Positions 1 through 10,449 of a stretch of DNA of 64,000 nucleotides are shown piece by piece; position 1 is the stretch's first letter, and each line of letters begins with the position of its first letter. The stretch is from Tetracentron sinense (taxonomy: Eukaryota > Streptophyta > Magnoliopsida > Trochodendrales > Trochodendraceae). The position numbers and the translations under genes were made by a program. The stretch spans positions 9,178,501 to 9,242,500 of the forward strand of contig CM026560.1 in assembly GCA_015143295.1 (NCBI GenBank). Direction: 5' to 3'. Below the pieces are notes generated by a model. The model worked only from the letters and a program-made list of their open reading frames with translations. It was not told where the DNA came from and made no database searches.

Positions 1-254
1 TATGTCTCTACGGATCATAATGACTCTAAGTAACTCCATGAACTCACAAGAACTCATAAGGCTATGATTATCGATTGACTCACACGGTTATAGTTTTTGT
101 TTCGAACATTATCTCACATACGTTTTCACGGTTTCCATGCTTTAAGGAATTTACGGATTTCATTCTCCATGTCTTGTATGCCCCATGCCTAACCGTTTTA
201 TTGTTATTAGTTTGTATACACTGAGTATTCCATGCTCAGTCGATATTGTTATGA

Positions 255-395
255 TCGGCAGGTGCTCGGGTTCCATTCGATTTGTGTGGCGAAGAACCTT
301 GGGCCGAGGAAGAGTACCGTGACCCGGAGCCTTCCATGGATCACTATCATGATGATGGTGCGTTAGATAGGAGTCGTGACTTCGATTTCTGTTGA
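255..395 (+). other. Relic of the conserved acidic micro-ORF in a family A LTR
   Basis: Starting at TCGGCAGGT, the frame reads SAG then PFDLC, then PWAEEEYRDPEPSMD, and ends at a TGA at 393-395. The family A LTRs at 22090 and 37195 carry a matching frame that opens with ATG and reads MSAG, with the core PWVEEEYVEE. In this copy one extra base follows the ATG (ATG-A-TCGGCAGGT), which puts the start codon out of frame. No function is known. That the frame has been kept across the copies is an inference from eye alignment. Confidence 0.5.
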
Positions 396-702
396 TCGAC
401 CGACTTAGAACTTGTGTCATTTTGTTATGTGAGTGTGGGGTTTGTCCACTCCACTTTTGGGTTTCTCACACATGTATACTTGTTGGTTCTTACTTGAGCC
501 AAGTTATAGGAGTATTCATTTTGCTTCCGCTATGTTTAGTATTTTATTTTCCGCTGTGCATTGTATTTCGTTTCCGCTATGTATATTCAGGTACTCTGAC
601 AGGTTTCCACGTGTGCCTTATGTATCATACTGGAGGTATGATATGGCGGTCACGAGTCAAAGTATCCTTAACTCCTAGGGGGTATTTTGGGTCGCGACAG
701 AC

Positions 703-715
703 TTGGTATCAGAGC
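703..715 (+). other. Primer-binding site (initiator Met tRNA)
   Basis: TTGGTATCAGAGC begins 3 bases after the terminal CA of the LTR at 699. TGGTATCAGAGC is the usual plant retrotransposon primer site complementary to the 3' end of initiator tRNA-Met. It fixes the LTR edge and the + orientation of the element. Confidence 0.9.
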
Positions 716-799
716 TAGTTATGTCTAACGATAGACTTAGTTAGGTCACTCAGGCTTGGCCTAAGCGGAAGTAATTCCTATGAGATATTGTCATATAAA

Positions 800-3286
800 C
801 TTATAACAATATTAGATAGTGGAATGACGTGCCTGTAAACAAATCTTGTAACAGAATATACCTGCAAGTAATTCTCGAATTTATGGGGGTTAGTCACATT
901 ATGTTAATGGACATTATTGTGATTAGTGGAAGTCCAAGGACATAGATAATATTATATGATCCTAATGGTATTATAGGAAAATGTTTCCTAGCAACAAAGC
1001 CTCAACCTAAAGGTGAAGCACTTGGTCTCACTATCGGAAATAGGAGATCCCTTTAGATCCCACACACTAGGACCTTCTTAAAGCTTTTAATTCAATTAAG
1101 AATTAAATTAATTCATTTCTCCATTTATTTCACTATATGGTATAGTGAACCTCTAAAAGGTGAAATCACATAAGATGTGATTAACCAAATGGGTAGGACC
1201 CATATGTGATTTTGAGAATGATCAAAATGTGACCATCATGAGGTGTAACAACAAAAAGTGGCATGAGATATGTGGGGCCCACCTAGGGTGGGATGCCCCA
1301 CATTAATAATAATTCTCTATTATCTTTAATTGTTTACTAATGGTTAGTTACTAAATATAGATTTGTTTCTTAAATAGATTAGGAATACATAATGGGAATT
1401 AAATGAGACTTCTAATTAGATTAAAAGAGTTTCTATTTTGATTTAATTGAAATTTTGATTTGATTTGATTTGTGGATTTTCGGATTTGTATTTGATTATG
1501 AGAATCGATGCAGATTCAGCGTTTGGAAAATTACTTTATGACCATAACTCCGATTTTGGTCTGTAAGTACATTGTTTCAAAGCTATCGAAAAGATCTACA
1601 ACTTTCATGAATAAACTTTTTTCAGAATCAATCGTTTCGAAGGTCAAAACCTCAGTCGAAAATCCACAACGGGATAATCATAATTAGAAAGAGAATTCTA
1701 ATTGGATTAGAATTACAAAAAAGAGTTTTACTTGAACAACAAGTTAGCAATCATTGAGTCTATAAAAGGATCCCTTTGTGTGGAACGTCCAACACAGTTG
1801 AGATTTCTAAAATCCCTTTTTCTCTCTCTCCCTAAAAAGTGAACTCCCCTCTCTTATCTCTTTGGTTGTACGATCACCCCTCTCCATCTTCTTCTTTGGT
1901 TTGTTTTGATTTTGTTAAAGATCAAGAACCATTCTTCGAAGATCAGGATTGTTTCTTTAAGGATCAAGATTGATTCTTTATTGATCAAGAAGAGTTCTTG
2001 CAATCAAGAAAAGATTATAGAGCTTGGAACGGAAGTGCCATTAGCTTCTATTGGAGAAAAGCTTTGAAGGATTAAAGAAGGTTCGTGTGAATCGCGAATG
2101 AGACTTTTTACTTGCGAAGTTTTGCAGTTATTGTTCTATCCTTCAAATCGTATAGGAGACTTTTCATTATGGGATTGAATCTTTTTTATTCTTGATTATT
2201 AGAAAATCACTATCCTATGGTTTTAAAAGGGATCACCTCTATTTTGAATTGAGGGAGTAATCAAGCACTTAAAAATTAGTAAGATACTAATTTAAGTTAT
2301 GGATGAATCCAATACCTCCCAAAATTTGATAGGGATAGGTATATAGAGTTATAAATTTGGTTAATGCCCTTTTAGGATTTGAGAAATCATTTTTGCATAT
2401 TTAAATTAAATTGTTTAATTTATCCTCGAGTGCCTCGGATAGCAAATAATAATATGTTATATTTATCATGATAAATAATAATTATTATTGTAAATGTTGG
2501 ATGGGTTCTACAAATCATACTTCCTTCTCTTTCCCTCCCCTCCTCATTTTTCTTAATTTGCAAAAGTTGTAATTTTAGAATTAGGGTTGCTGATTTTTGG
2601 TTGAGAAAAGTCAACCGAAGGAGTTTCCTGATGAACCATTACGAGATAGCAGATCTTCAATAGTTGTTTGGCCTTATTTAATTTCATGGTTGTAATTAAA
2701 TAAGGTCGTATGATTTTTGTGAACCCATGGTGAGATTATTATATAATTATAATAATGTATTATCATTCATATGATGATTAATTGTTCTTTTAAGCTTGGA
2801 AGCTTAGATAATTGAGATTATCGTTTTTCTGATAATTGGATTATATCTTTTCGAATGAGTTGTGCTTAATTATAAAATATTTATATTTTAGACACAACAC
2901 ATTACTAGTGCTCTTTTGGAATTGGAGTTTGTGACCCATGAGGACATACTTTTTCGTAAAATCTTGGCTTTGTCTGGTAAGGGCATTAAGCAGTATGAAA
3001 GGTTAACTTAGCTTACAAGATTATATGATAATCGTGTCTGAAAAGACATTAAGAAATATAAGAAGTTAAAAAGTGAGATGGATTACTAAACTATCCTCCA
3101 TTAACCCTAAAGTAGTTAGGGATAAGTAGGTTTCGACCATAGGATGAAAACCTAGTGGTCGTACCCCCTGAGAGGGCTAGTGGGAGCTCATCATTCCTTT
3201 ATTAATTCTATTATCTAAAATTCTCAAATTTCATGTGATTAAAGTGGATGTACTTATATTAATCCCTTCAAGACAAATATTAAGTG
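800..3286 (+). mobile_element. Copia A: truncated 5' LTR and leader
   Basis: This stretch matches, in inverted orientation, the copia B LTR and leader at about 59.4-61.5 kb. For example, the segments around 'cctgtaaacaaatcttgtaa' and 'attgtgattagtggaagtcc' recur there. The first several hundred bases of the LTR are missing at the left. Copy B has a primer-binding site at the LTR/leader border, but copy A has lost about 200 bases there (near 2160-2200), including that site. The leader then runs to the Tat insertion point at 3291. Apparent short ORFs here have no support. Confidence 0.75.
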
Positions 3287-3291
3287 ATGTT
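3287..3291. repeat. Target-site duplication ATGTT, left copy
   Basis: ATGTT lies directly before the element end TGTGAACAAGG and is repeated at 19654-19658 directly after the other end GGTGCTTACA. Joining the outer flanks restores the copia leader as it reads in copy B (aagtgatgttaaatg). Confidence 0.93.
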
Positions 3292-3689
3292 TGTGAACAA
3301 GGATTTCGGTCCCACACATAGGGGTGTTGTTTGACAATGTGGTTAGTTGATTTTATGTTTACAGTTGCCACTTATTTATTCGGTAAGGATAAGTCCCATG
3401 ATAATGGATAAGGTCTTGGTCTGCTTAAAGTTTAAGGTAAGAGGTTCGGTTAAGTCCAGGGAAAGTGTTAGGCACCCCGATACTTTCGTTTTACAACGGT
3501 TCCCTATTTACTAGGTTTAAGCCAATTTTAATTCAAGTTTTAGTCAAATGCCGTAGATTTAGTTTATACTAATCTAAGAAGGAAAAAGCTAAACTAGGGT
3601 CGAACCCAAGTTGAGTTGCTTACGTACTCATATTGGGGTAAGATCAGACCGAGCTTAGTTCTAGCACATGAGCCTGTGCCGAAGCTAGG

Positions 3690-4070
3690 GGGAGTGTTGT
3701 GTGTGCACCAAGGGTAGCTTAAGGTCTAGCCCGGAGGCTAGGGATGGTTGACCGGGTTGGTCAAGTGCTTGGTTATGATTGAGCCCGGTAGGCCAAGGTT
3801 GAAGCCCGGAAGGCTTAGACTCGGTAAGCCGAGGGGAAGTTTGAAAGACTAGGGTTTGGCCTGGTAGGCCGAGATTAGGCTCGGTAGGCCGAGAGTAAGC
3901 CCGGTAGGCTAGGGGTTTGGCCCGGTAGGCCAAGAGTAAGCCCTGTAGGCTTAAGGTTTAGTCGAGTAGACTGCGGTTGGGTCCGGTAGGCCCAGAGTAA
4001 GCCTGGTGGACTTGGGTAAGTCTGGTAGGCTTTGAATTGGGCCCAGTAGGCCATGAGATAAGTCCACATT
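3690..4070. repeat. GGCCCGGTAGGCC minisatellite in the Tat LTR
   Basis: About 15 degenerate units of roughly 20 bp follow the pattern GGCCCGGTAGGCCAAGAGTA. Each unit contains the near-palindrome GGCC-x-GG-x-AGGCC. The corresponding site of the related LTR at 24260-24540 carries the same kind of array with the variant GGCCCGGAGGCCAAGG. The long open frames across it (PTGPNLG-like repeats) come from the 3n-like periodicity and are not genes. Confidence 0.85.
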
Positions 4071-4583
4071 CACATTATGGTCCTTAGATGATTCGATGAT
4101 TTTAGGGATGTTCTCTAAAATTTCCTAAGTTAAGTGGGCTAACCATGGTTAAGACATAGGTTTTAACCATGGTTAGTCCGAATAATCGTGGTTGGGCATG
4201 GATTTGAACACTTTTTGCCTTGTTTGCATTTTTCATGATTTTTAGGAATTTAAGTGAGGTTTAAATGGGCTTAACCATGGTTAAGTCAAATGTTAACCAT
4301 GGTTAAGCTCATCTAACCATAGTTAGGCATGAGCATATAATCAAAAACACCATTTTTCCGAGTTTTAGAATTGTTTGGAATTTTAGGGATTTTCTCAGAT
4401 TTTTCCAAGTTGGTTTTGTGAATTAACCATGATTAACACCTAATTATGGTTGAGTTAACCATGGTTAAGGCAATGGGAGGTCGGGTCAATCTTGGGGTGG
4501 ATCCCAAGGGTCGCGGCAGATCAGTAGATGGGCCCCCATGGGCTGTGGGCTCACTGTAGAGCCTAAAAGGGAACAAAATCCAT

Positions 4584-5717
4584 ATTGTCGGTAATCAGAT
4601 TACCGACAATTTGGCAGTTTTTTACCAAAGTTTGGACCCCTATAAATAGGATTAGGGGGTGAGTTAGGGGGTGCTTGACCCCTGGTTTTGAAAAGGGCCA
4701 TGAGGGTAACAAAATGAGCCCAGAGTGGACCCCAGGGGTGTCTGGTGTGGGCCCACAGGTGTGTCAAAGTGGCATTGTCAGTGTTTACATAAAATCATAA
4801 GTGTCGGCACTGGGATTGCCGACACTATGGCAGTTTCTGGTTTTTGATTTTTTAACCATGGTTATGCTTAACCACAAGTCTTGGGCTCTTCAAATGAAGT
4901 GTAGGGGAGGTCAAGAGGATCCTACCTAAGCCTTTGGTTGGCCTAAATGGTCTATATGTGAGGCCCACATGCCCTAAAACAGAGGAGAGCAGGGGTGTCG
5001 GTATTGAGTTTACCAACACCCAGAATTTTTTCTAGAAATTGAGTTTACCCTACGGGGCTGCTATGGAGGTGTAACCATGGGTTCCCTCATGGCATGAGGG
5101 ACCCCCCAAATCCTCTTGAGGCTAATCCAAGCATTGTTATGCCCTTAGAGGGTTCCCCACACCTATGGTGAAGGTGGGGGAGCCCCTTTAATGAGGTTTT
5201 CCTGCAAAATCGAAAACACAGTCCCCTAGAATGGACCAGGGGCTCACAATGGTGTGTAAAATCAAACAAGAAAAGGAGTAGGGGAAGCCCTACCCTACTG
5301 CGAGCTGGTGGTGGCCGTTGGTGGCGCTAGGAGTGGTTGCAGGTGGTGGAGGAGCGTGGTGGCGTTGTTGCTAGTACTGGGGAGCTACTGGAGCTTAGTG
5401 GGGACCTACTGGAGGAAGCCTAAAGGTCTGAGGGGGGGCTAGACCTTCGGAATTTTGAGCAGGGTTTCGGATAGGAGGTTGTGGAGTGGAGTTTACAGGC
5501 TGTGGGGGTATCCCCTTTATAGGGGAGTCCCATGGGGACACCCCTGGTATTAGGACAAGGGTAGGGGGCATCATGGCATGGAGAGGCCCCCTGCAACTGG
5601 AGAGGGGCGGTGCAGGAGTGCTGTAAACACTGAAATCTAGTGGTGTCGGTAATAGGATTACCGACACCATCAAACCTTTGAAAAATGAGGGTTTCGGTAA
5701 TCTTATTATCGACACCT
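4584..5717. repeat. Cluster of short perfect dyads (TGTCGGTAAT hairpins)
   Basis: Five hairpins are visible. 4584-4610 has 12-bp perfect arms ATTGTCGGTAAT and a 3-base loop. 4800-4826 has 10-bp arms AGTGTCGGCA. 4994-5020 is imperfect. 5641-5669 has 13-bp perfect arms TGGTGTCGGTAAT and a 3-base loop. 5691-5717 is near-perfect. Two are also in the partial 5' LTR at 19073-19101 and 19122-19148. The related LTR at 23879-26373 has dyads of different sequence (for example 25955-25986). They could be regulatory palindromes or RNA hairpins. Confidence 0.8.
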
Positions 5718-5809
5718 ACTGGTTTTTGCCCACAGGGCCTGGCCTTGGCATGCACGCGGTATGGGTTTGAGTTTTTTGAATTGTTGGACCCTTTCTTGGG
5801 CCCAAACCG

Positions 5810-6180
5810 AAGCCTTAGGGTTTTCTAGTGCTTTGAGGACCTAGGGTTTAAGCCATAAGGGCCTAGGGTTTACTAGGCTAGGCTAGGTTATGGCTTGGGC
5901 TTGACTAGGCTAAGGCTAGGGCTCGGCTAGGCTAGGGCTAGGGTTTGATAGGCTAGGGCTAGGCTAGTCTTAGGTTTAACCATAGGTTAAGGCTTAGGCT
6001 TTGCCTAAGGTTTAACTAGAGTTAGGGTTTAACTAGGGTTGAAACCTAGGGTTTTCTAGGGTTACAACTAGGGTTTGCCTAGAGTGTTCCTTAGGTCTAC
6101 TAGGGTTTCTCCTAGGTTTATTGGACTAGGCTAGGGTTTAACCAAGGTTAAGGGACTTAACCAAGGTTAGCTAGGGTTAA
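5810..6180. repeat. Telomere-like CTAGGG/TTAGGG-rich tract in the Tat LTR
   Basis: The tract is a dense, irregular series of GCTAGG, CTAGGGTTT, TTAGGGTTTAAC and similar words close to the LTR start (U3 on the - strand). The other Tat LTR copies repeat it at 19260-19640 and more weakly at 26180-26340. Units vary in length and phase, so this is not a true TTTAGGG telomere array. It is LTR sequence that may have grown by slippage. Confidence 0.7.
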
Positions 6181-6208
6181 AAGGGGGTGTAAAAATTGGG
6201 TGCTTACA

Positions 6209-6220
6209 GCTGCCCCTGTT
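6209..6220 (-). other. Polypurine tract of the Tat element
   Basis: On the - strand AACAGGGGCAGC abuts the 3' LTR start TGTAAGC. This is the expected place for the primer of plus-strand DNA synthesis. Confidence 0.8.
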
Positions 6221-6429
6221 TGTCGGAGAATGCCAAGATTGGTGATTTGAACGACAAAGACTGGAATCATCTGATTTTTACACGAAGATTGAGTTTTGGG
6301 AAATGCAGCTCAGTGCGCGATGTGCGAGTAGTGAGTGTACGTGCAAAGATCAATGCTACTACTGGGGAGTAGCGAGTAGCTGGGGAAGATTAGGGATAGC
6401 GTGGCCCAGAGGCGTTTAGCCGAGAAGGT

Positions 6430-7080
6430 TTGATCGGATCGGTATCTCCTAGAGTGGATTAACTAAACTGGTTGGAGGACACATGGGGTGTCAATAACAC
6501 ACGGGGTGTTAAAAAAGGGACACGTGCTAGTGAGACTGTAGTGTGATGAGGTTGTCACAGAGCACCAAGACGTCTAGACACACGAAGTGTCACGAAGGGA
6601 GACATGCAGGTGATGTACACTGTAAAGGTACACACAGGATGTCAAGGACACATAGGGGTATCACAAAAGGGGACATGCTGGTGAGACTGTGGTGTGACGA
6701 GGTTATCATGAAGCACCAGGATGTCTAGACACACGAGGGTGTCACAAAGGGGGACATGCAGGTGGTGTACACTGTAAAGGTACACACGGGGATGTCAAGG
6801 AAACATGAGGTATCACAAAGGAAAACATGAGGTATCACAAAGGAGGACATGCAGGTGAGATTGCGGGGTGACGAGATTGTCACGGAGCACCAGGACGTCT
6901 AGACACACTAGGGTGTCACAAATGGGACATGCAGGTGGTGTACACTGTAAAGGTATACACGGGATGTCAAGGACACACGGGGGTGTCACAAAGGAGGACA
7001 TACAGGTAATTTTTTTTTGTGGCGAGGCTACCACGGAGCACACAAGATGTGTAAGACACACAGGGGTGTCGAACTAGTTT
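6430..7080. repeat. Minisatellite in the Tat 3' UTR (units about 150-175 bp)
   Basis: Three large units begin at about 6530, 6681 and 6854 with GTGAGACTGTAGTGTGATGAG or close variants. Each contains 'gagcaccaggacgtctagac' and 'gtgtacactgtaaaggtac'. Inside the units a shorter theme, GGTGTCACAAAGGAGGACATG, recurs many times. The array sits between the integrase end and the 3' LTR. Tandem repeats in this place are typical of Tat/Ogre elements. The apparent ORFs at 6543-6728 and 6813-7077 are by-products of the repeats. Confidence 0.85.
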
Positions 7081-9135
7081 GAGGTACGATGCCGGATTTG
7101 ACATAGAGTTGCCCAAGAGGGACTAGATTCTGATCATGTTGACATGATGCTATGTTGTCATGCAGGGATAAAAATGGATATGCTTTCCCATGACTCTGCG
7201 GCAATTCGCAATGCATGGTATCGGATTTCCTTTGCCTGCTTGCCGGGACTGCTAGGTGCAGGTTGGTATAAATGAATTTTGATACCAGAAGTTTGTTTTT
7301 TGAAAATCTTTTTTAGAAAGTGTAGGAGACTTTTTGCATAGATTTTATTTTTCAAAAATGCTTAGTTAGCTATCAAATTTGCCTGTAAATTGCGTAGATT
7401 AGGGCTTAAAGGGATTTGTGAACCGTTTTTCACTCTTGGAGATAGGAGTATGATTCAGAGCAGGATGCTGCTGGGGATTAGCAACATGTCCGCGTGTTGT
7501 TGCAGGCTAGTGGCATCATTTAGGGAGAAGCTTCTCTGATGGTTTTCTGAACTCTTGCTGGGGAAAAGTATTGTTGTGAGCCGTCAGAAGCTTCCGCTAG
7601 GGATTGGAGGTTGCTCGCTGTTGGGGCTCTGTCGAGGAGTGGACTTCTGTTGTAGACCACAGCTGGGGAATTTGAGGTGTGTTGGAGATTGCTCAATATT
7701 TGTCCACCTGTTAGGGGAGATAGCTTCCGAAGGATTCTCTATTGGGGAATACTCAGGAAGTCAATCATCTGCTGGGGATATGCCCTATTGGAATCTCTAT
7801 TGGGGATACAAGACCGCTAAGAGAGACCGATTGCTAGGGATAATTGGGGAGCCCGGTGAGCCTGATTGTTGCCAGATAATGTTGCCAAACTGGTCTTCAA
7901 CTTATTCTCTCTTTTTTACCCTTGGAATGACCAAGTCATGGGGTTCGTATAATTGTTACGCGATGAGGCCGTTGCCGGTTTTCCTCATGCCTGCGAAGCT
8001 AATTGATTTTTTTATCCCTTTTTTGCCCATAGCCACGAGAATATGTCCAGGAGTCGCGTAATTTTTGCGCAATGAGGTCGTTTCTGGTTTTCACTCATAC
8101 CCGCGACAGGCTGAGGAAGCCTATGATTTGCTGGGGGAAAATAAGTCTTCTCCCGTCATTTCCCTGAGTAGTGCTCCTCTAGGGAATAGAGATGTGATAT
8201 TTTCGCTGGGGGATGTAGATGTGATATTGCGTTTGCAATCGTAGTTTCTAGGGGATCTAGAAGGACTTTAGAGTAGGATGAAGCGTAAGCTATGGAACCG
8301 AAGTTTGGAACACCCTGGGGGATTGTTGATTTGCACTCCCTTGGAGATTTTTTTTTCGCTTCGCGAGGAATGTCCTCTCTGGTAGAGGTTAACTCTTTGG
8401 AGAACTTTTATCCATTTGTAAGAGAGTTTAATTCCACTGGGAAGGGATTGATTCTGTTGAGAGAAGTTGTCTCTACTAGGAAGAGAGAGGCTGTCTCTAC
8501 TCGGGGTTTGTTTTGGTTCCACTGGAGAAGATGTTCTTCTTGAAAGAAGCTGATTCTGTTGGGGATGAAACCCGGCGAGGGAGTCCCTGACTCTTAGAAA
8601 TGTTTCAACTTCTATTTTGGGATTTCCTTTGATGGAAATTTTGTAAAGTTTAGTGTCGACTCCATCGAGAGAAGTTGGGAGAGTTTTGCCTCTGCTTGGG
8701 GAGAAGGTCCAGAGAGGCTATCTCTGTGGGGAGATTTTTGACTTTTGAGAATGTTTTGCCTTCTATTTTGAGTTTTCTTTTGATGGAAACTTTGTATACT
8801 TGAGAGTCGATTCGTCTGGGGAAGTGGAGAGGTTTTTTACATGGGTAGTGACTCTGTGAGGAGAGTTGGTAAAGTGTCTCTTTCTTGGGGAGGGTTGGAG
8901 AATGATTACCCCTTTTGTGACCGCATCTGATTTGTCAGGTTGTCTACGTACCCTTTGCAGGATCAGGTCATGACGTAGTTCAAACAAATGTCACAAGTTG
9001 GCAAGGGAGGGTGTCCCTGAAATGGTTTTATGAAAGAAAGGTTGTTAGACTCAAGGAGCTAACTAGCGAATTTCATTGCTCTCCTGTCATTTTTCTAAGA
9101 AGCTAAGAGTGCAAAGCGCTTATCAGATCTAAACC
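7081..9135 (-). other. Rest of the Tat 3' UTR, with a recurring CTGGGGA motif
   Basis: No coding sequence is credible here. From 7440 to 8900 the word CTGGGGA or TTGGGGA(T) returns about 20 times (for example near 7468, 7555, 7660, 7743, 7771, 7800, 8204, 8313, 8560, 8728, 8814 and 8884), with spacing from about 20 to 100 bases and otherwise little similarity between intervals. It looks like a strongly eroded tandem repeat. A 168-codon + strand open frame at 7555-8061 crosses it, has no recognisable domain and runs antisense to the element. Confidence 0.6.
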
Positions 9136-10140
9136 CTAAGCGTAGTATCTCTTGACTTTGTCCATGCTGACGGGTTCTAAGAGGTCTTCGTCATCCATCT
9201 GTCCGAGCCAAAGGGCGCCACCTGAGAATTTGTCTCGAACGATATAGGGACCTTCATAGTTTGGTGTGAACTTGCCCCTCGGGTCAGGGCGGTTTGGCAA
9301 CACTTTTCGGAGAACCAGGTCACTGACTTTGATGCTGTGAGACTTGACTTTCTTATTGAATGCCCTAACCATACACCTCTGATAGGCCTGTGAATGATTG
9401 ATGGCTTTCAGTCACCACTCTTCAATCAAGTTCAACTGCTCATAACGAGTTTGTGCCTACTCTGCTTCTGACAGCTCTGCTGCTTCCATTAGCACATGGA
9501 GTGATGGAATTTGTACTTTGACAGGGAGGACTGCTTCAAACCATAAGCCAGAGAAAATGGTGTTGCCCTAGTTGAGGTTCTGATGGATGTTCTGTAGGCC
9601 ATGAGTGCGTATGAAAGCATCTCATGCCAGATAGAGTAGTTGGTTGTCATCTTCTCAATGATTTTCTTCAGGTTTTTGTTTACTACTTCAACTACACCAT
9701 TAGTCTGGGGCCTGTATGGAGTGGAGTTGTGATGTTGTATTTTGAACTTCTAGCAGAGATCAGTCATCCCCATGTTACAAAAATTGAGAGCATTGTCTGT
9801 CACAATCTCAAATGGGACTCCGTATCGACAAATGATATCCCTTCTTAGAAAGTGTTAAACCACAAAAGCTGTGACATTGACATAAGAGGCTGCTCGACCC
9901 ATTTAGTGAAGTAATCGTTTGCTACCAGGATGAATCGATGACCGTTAGATGCTTTTGGTGTTATAGGACCGATGACGTCAATGCCCCAGGCAAAGAACGG
10001 CCAGGGAGTAGTCAAGTTATGGAGCCTTAAAAGCGGTGCATTGATCTTATCAGCATAGATCTGACACTGGTGGCACTTCTGTACATGCCTGCAATAGTCA
10101 GCTTTCATTGTAGACTAGTAGTAGCCCAATCTGAGAATCT
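9136..10140 (-). pseudogene. Tat element integrase (broken)
   Basis: Two open pieces cover parts of the enzyme. 9845-10108 has the end of the zinc-binding region (CRHVQKCHQCQIYAD) and the core start WGIDVIGPITPKASNGHRF, with the first catalytic Asp in GIDVIGP. 9136-9372 has the C-terminal part, NYEGPYIVRDKFSGGALWL. The sequence between (9372-9845) is integrase-like but interrupted by stops. The C-terminus ends shortly after VKRYYA with no chromodomain, as expected for Tat and unlike the chromovirus further right. The enzyme would insert the cDNA; this copy cannot make it. Confidence 0.85.
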
Positions 10141-10449
10141 TCTTGGAGAGCATTAACCCATTCATATGTGGGCCAGAAGCTCCCCCGTGGACCTCTTTAA
10201 CTACCTGTACTGCTTCACTGGTGTCAAAGCATCTGAGCCAGATCAGATTTGACGATCTCTTGTACAAGACATCCCCTGAAAAGACAAACTGGATAGTCAG
10301 TCTTCGGATTACCCGCCGGTCAGTTTTGGTAGCATCGAAGGGAAAGGTCCCATCCTCAAGCTATTGCTTGATGTCCGCATACCATGGCTTGTTGTCAAAT
10401 ACTGCATCTAGCTTGAGGCAGTAGGTAGGCTGCTCCTGCTGCTGAATTT

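Larger units (their letters stand above)
1..780 (+). mobile_element. Family A LTR retrotransposon: end of 5' LTR, PBS and leader stub
   Basis: Bases 1-699 are the 3' part of a long LTR that ends GTCGCGACA. The same ending closes the family A LTRs that end at 22502 and 37617, and 33912 has a variant of it. A primer-binding site follows directly, so this is the 5' LTR of a + strand element, not a solo LTR. Only about 65 bases of leader remain before the sequence changes to copia A LTR at about 770-830. The element type is not shown by coding sequence here; the TTGGTATCAGAGC primer site is used by both gypsy and copia elements. Confidence 0.8.
3292..6208 (-). repeat. 3' LTR of the Tat element (2917 bp)
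   Basis: On the - strand the LTR starts TGTAAGCACCCAATTTTTAC at 6208 and ends CCTTGTTCACA at 3292; it has TG...CA ends. The part from about 5087 to 6208 is repeated as the partial 5' LTR at 18494-19653. The whole is homologous to the LTR at 23879-26373. It holds three kinds of internal structure: GGCC-rich 20-bp repeats (3690-4070), short dyad hairpins (4584-5717) and a telomere-like CTAGGG-rich tract (5810-6180). No credible protein is encoded. Confidence 0.9.

Noticed and set aside
3685-4069. Overlapping frames with PTGPNLGLPGQT-like repeats as a repetitive protein
   Set aside because: They arise from the GGCCCGGTAGGCC minisatellite. The related array at 24260-24540 gives similar frames on both strands.
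5395-5755. Proline-rich frames on the - strand, also at 18827-19147
   Set aside because: They are conserved only because both lie in LTR copies of one element. Frames overlap each other and differ by frameshift between copies.
5810-6180. True interstitial telomere
   Set aside because: There are no runs of exact TTTAGGG. Units are irregular and the tract is a normal part of each Tat LTR copy.
6430-7080. CRISPR-like regular repeats
   Set aside because: Repeats are long, degenerate and nested in a eukaryotic retrotransposon 3' UTR, without unique spacers of constant length.
7555-8061. 168-codon open frame on the + strand
   Set aside because: It lies in the Tat 3' UTR, antisense to the element, over a decayed CTGGGGA-rich repeat. 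No domain, no splice context and no similar frame elsewhere.
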